Under the pieces are notes generated by a model, which was not told the origin of the DNA, made no database searches, and was given only the letters and a program-made list of their open reading frames with translations. A stretch of DNA of 64,000 nucleotides, taken from Pycnococcus provasolii. Its lineage: Eukaryota > Chlorophyta > Pseudoscourfieldiophyceae > Pseudoscourfieldiales. The translations under genes were made by a program, and so were the position numbers. Positions 62,692-64,000 of this stretch are shown in pieces (the first letter of the stretch is position 1; the number at the start of each line of letters is the position of its first letter). The stretch covers positions 1 through 64,000 of the forward strand of contig CP150549.1 of assembly GCA_049487715.1 (NCBI GenBank), in the 5' to 3' direction.

Positions 62692-64000
62692 CTAGTTATC
62701 CGACTCCTGGCGCATTGCGTGCTTATCCGAATCGAAGACGTACTTTCTAAAGCTCATCGTGAGCCGATTCGAGTCCGGCTTCGACTGTTCCTCCTTCGGC
62801 ACGGCGGTGCGAAAACTCACCTTAAACTTCCCGCTCTTGCCAAACGTTCCCGCGATGACGCCGACAATCCCGGTTCCCGTTTTTACCTCCATGTTCTGGA
62901 AGAGAGTCATATCCGTTTCTTTCTTGAACATGCCCTTGCATACAGCCTCGTATTCATTCGTCCATCGCTCCACCACGCCATTGCGCTCTTTGTTCTTGTA
63001 GATTCGAAATTTACTGCAGGCAGATGCGGCGCCGGATGAGGAACCAGCATCCCCAGGGCCCGTGGCGTACACAAGGTCAATCAGCTTCCCGTGAAATGCA
63101 AGGCGACAGCTATTCTGGTGGATGTCAGCGTCGAGCCGTGCGCCAATCAAAAGGCTTTTCTCCGGAGCGGTGACGGGTTGATCAAACGTCAACAGAGCGT
63201 ACTGCGGTGGCACAACCACATCCCCCGGCTTGCTACCAGCCGCGGCGTTGTCCTGCTCCGCCATCGCCGCTGCGACCTCGGCGGCACCCATGAGCTCCTC
63301 CTGGTACAGGTACGAATTCCCAATGTCGAACATTTCCTCCGCCACATCCACGACGCCACGCCGCTTCTCCTTCGCCGCGAGCACGCGCTCTCGAGCGTCC
63401 GCCTTGCTAGTCTGCGAGCCGAGTCCAAAAATCAGGAGCTCGGCCATCGATGTCTCGTGCCCGATGGTAACGTGGAAGCGGCTTTTTGTAGCGATGCGAC
63501 CTTTGAAGAACCGAATCTTCTCCAGCGCACAGACGGCAGCCGTGAAAGTGGGGACCGCGCCAGGGGCTGCAACAATGCCACGCTCAATCGCCTTGGCGTC
63601 GAGCTGCGTGACCAGCATGCCAAGCCTGTCGCCCTGCACAGCGCGATTCACCGGCTGGTGAAACATCTGCATGCTCTTAACCTTCTTCGTTTCCTTCAGC
63701 ACGGGCAGCTCGATCATATCGTTCACGCTCACGACGCCCTGAAGCACGGTTCCCGTGAGCACAGTACCCTTACCCTTGATCGGAAACGCGTGGTCCACCG
63801 CCATGAGCAGCGGGTCTGCGCTGCTTCCGCTACCCTCCGCAAGCGTACTTCTCCGACGTGCAAGGTCAGCAGGTACGTGCGCCTCAAGCGCCTCGACGAG
63901 TGCGTCCAGCCCGCTCGGTGCAGTTGTGTCTTCCGCCCCACCCGGCCGTGCGCTGATGGGCACCATGGTGCACCCCGCAAACCGCGTTGCCTCGAATGTT
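62692..64000 (-). CDS. EEFSEC: Selenocysteine-specific elongation factor EFSEC (partial, runs off window)
   Basis: C-terminal about 435 residues; the GTPase domain lies beyond 64000. The frame is open at the edge (reading TRFAGCTMVPISARPGG across it), and an internal ATG at 63966 should not be taken as the start. After the G-domain end come domain 2 (DHAFPIKGKGTVLTGTVLQG) and domain 3 (RIATKSRFHVTIGHETSMA), then the lineage-type C-terminal domain 4 (GTFGKSGKFKVSF) that contacts tRNA-Sec/SECIS machinery. It delivers selenocysteyl-tRNA to UGA codons, so this organism should make selenoproteins. The stop is at 62692. Confidence 0.88.
   Translation of the reverse strand, partial: TFEATRFAGCTMVPISARPGGAEDTTAPSGLDALVEALEAHVPADLARRRSTLAEGSGSSADPLLMAVDHAFPIKGKGTVLTGTVLQGVVSVNDMIELPVLKETKKVKSMQMFHQPVNRAVQGDRLGMLVTQLDAKAIERGIVAAPGAVPTFTAAVCALEKIRFFKGRIATKSRFHVTIGHETSMAELLIFGLGSQTSKADARERVLAAKEKRRGVVDVAEEMFDIGNSYLYQEELMGAAEVAAAMAEQDNAAAGSKPGDVVVPPQYALLTFDQPVTAPEKSLLIGARLDADIHQNSCRLAFHGKLIDLVYATGPGDAGSSSGAASACSKFRIYKNKERNGVVERWTNEYEAVCKGMFKKETDMTLFQNMEVKTGTGIVGVIAGTFGKSGKFKVSFRTAVPKEEQSKPDSNRLTMSFRKYVFDSDKHAMRQESDN

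Overview
The window is the left end of a nuclear chromosome from a GC-rich, photosynthetic, unicellular eukaryote. It opens with an uninterrupted CCCTAA array (TTAGGG-type telomere). Magnesium chelatase subunit D, the chloroplast RNA-binding protein CSP41a, a plant-type CDC48 tail, a GT77-type glycosyltransferase, plastid-type presequences and a chloroplast-like LptF/LptG permease point to an alga. A green alga of prasinophyte grade is my best guess; a haptophyte or stramenopile is not excluded and I do not name a species. Genes are dense and mostly intronless. Where introns occur (five genes reconstructed here) donors are usually GTACGT or GTAAGG, and several coding genes only appear after splicing by eye.

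Layout. 1-1.0 kb: telomere, variant telomere repeats, subtelomeric direct repeats and a copy of the 3' end of an ORF that lies at 41.3 kb. 1.3-2.8 kb: CobW/ZNG1-type metallochaperone GTPase. 3.2-6.5 kb: repeat-rich belt with interstitial telomere-like sequence, a 171-bp LTR-like pair flanking a copia-like fragment, and clusters of the palindrome GGGACGTCCC. 6.7-9.2 kb: CDC48/p97, whose conserved C-terminal tail is cut off by an in-frame TAA. 9.6-23.2 kb: LisH protein, small membrane protein, NDUFAF7-type methyltransferase, a 2054-residue nephrocystin-3-like NTPase/TPR protein, LptF/G-like permease, and a single-pass luminal protein. 23.4-36 kb: complex I NUXM subunit (3 exons), dynein light chain LC8 (2 exons), plastid membrane protein, CSP41a, DnaJ, coiled-coil and axoneme-like proteins, a two-exon saposin-like secreted protein, a plastid membrane protein and a RINT1/MAG2-like tether.

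36-49 kb: cyclic-nucleotide-type protein kinase, an EF-hand membrane protein whose last exon is tandemly duplicated, a WW-domain kinesin and PEX6. 49-53 kb is a decayed/accessory stretch: a ribonucleotide reductase large-subunit pseudogene, an orphan winged-helix-like gene, a helicase-associated-domain gene broken by an in-frame TAG, and an unlisted 48-residue metallothionein-like ORF. 53.5-64 kb: secreted two-domain protein, ChlD, a CUE/FYR/U-box fusion with a hidden first exon, GT77-type glycosyltransferase, and the C-terminal part of the selenocysteine elongation factor EFSEC running off the right edge.

Functional themes: cilia/cytoskeleton (LC8, kinesin, nephrocystin-3-like protein, axonemal-looking proteins), AAA+ machines (CDC48, PEX6, ChlD), chloroplast function and respiratory complex I (NUXM, NDUFAF7). 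No tRNA, rRNA or CRISPR array was seen. All family names come from reading motifs by eye; no database search was run.
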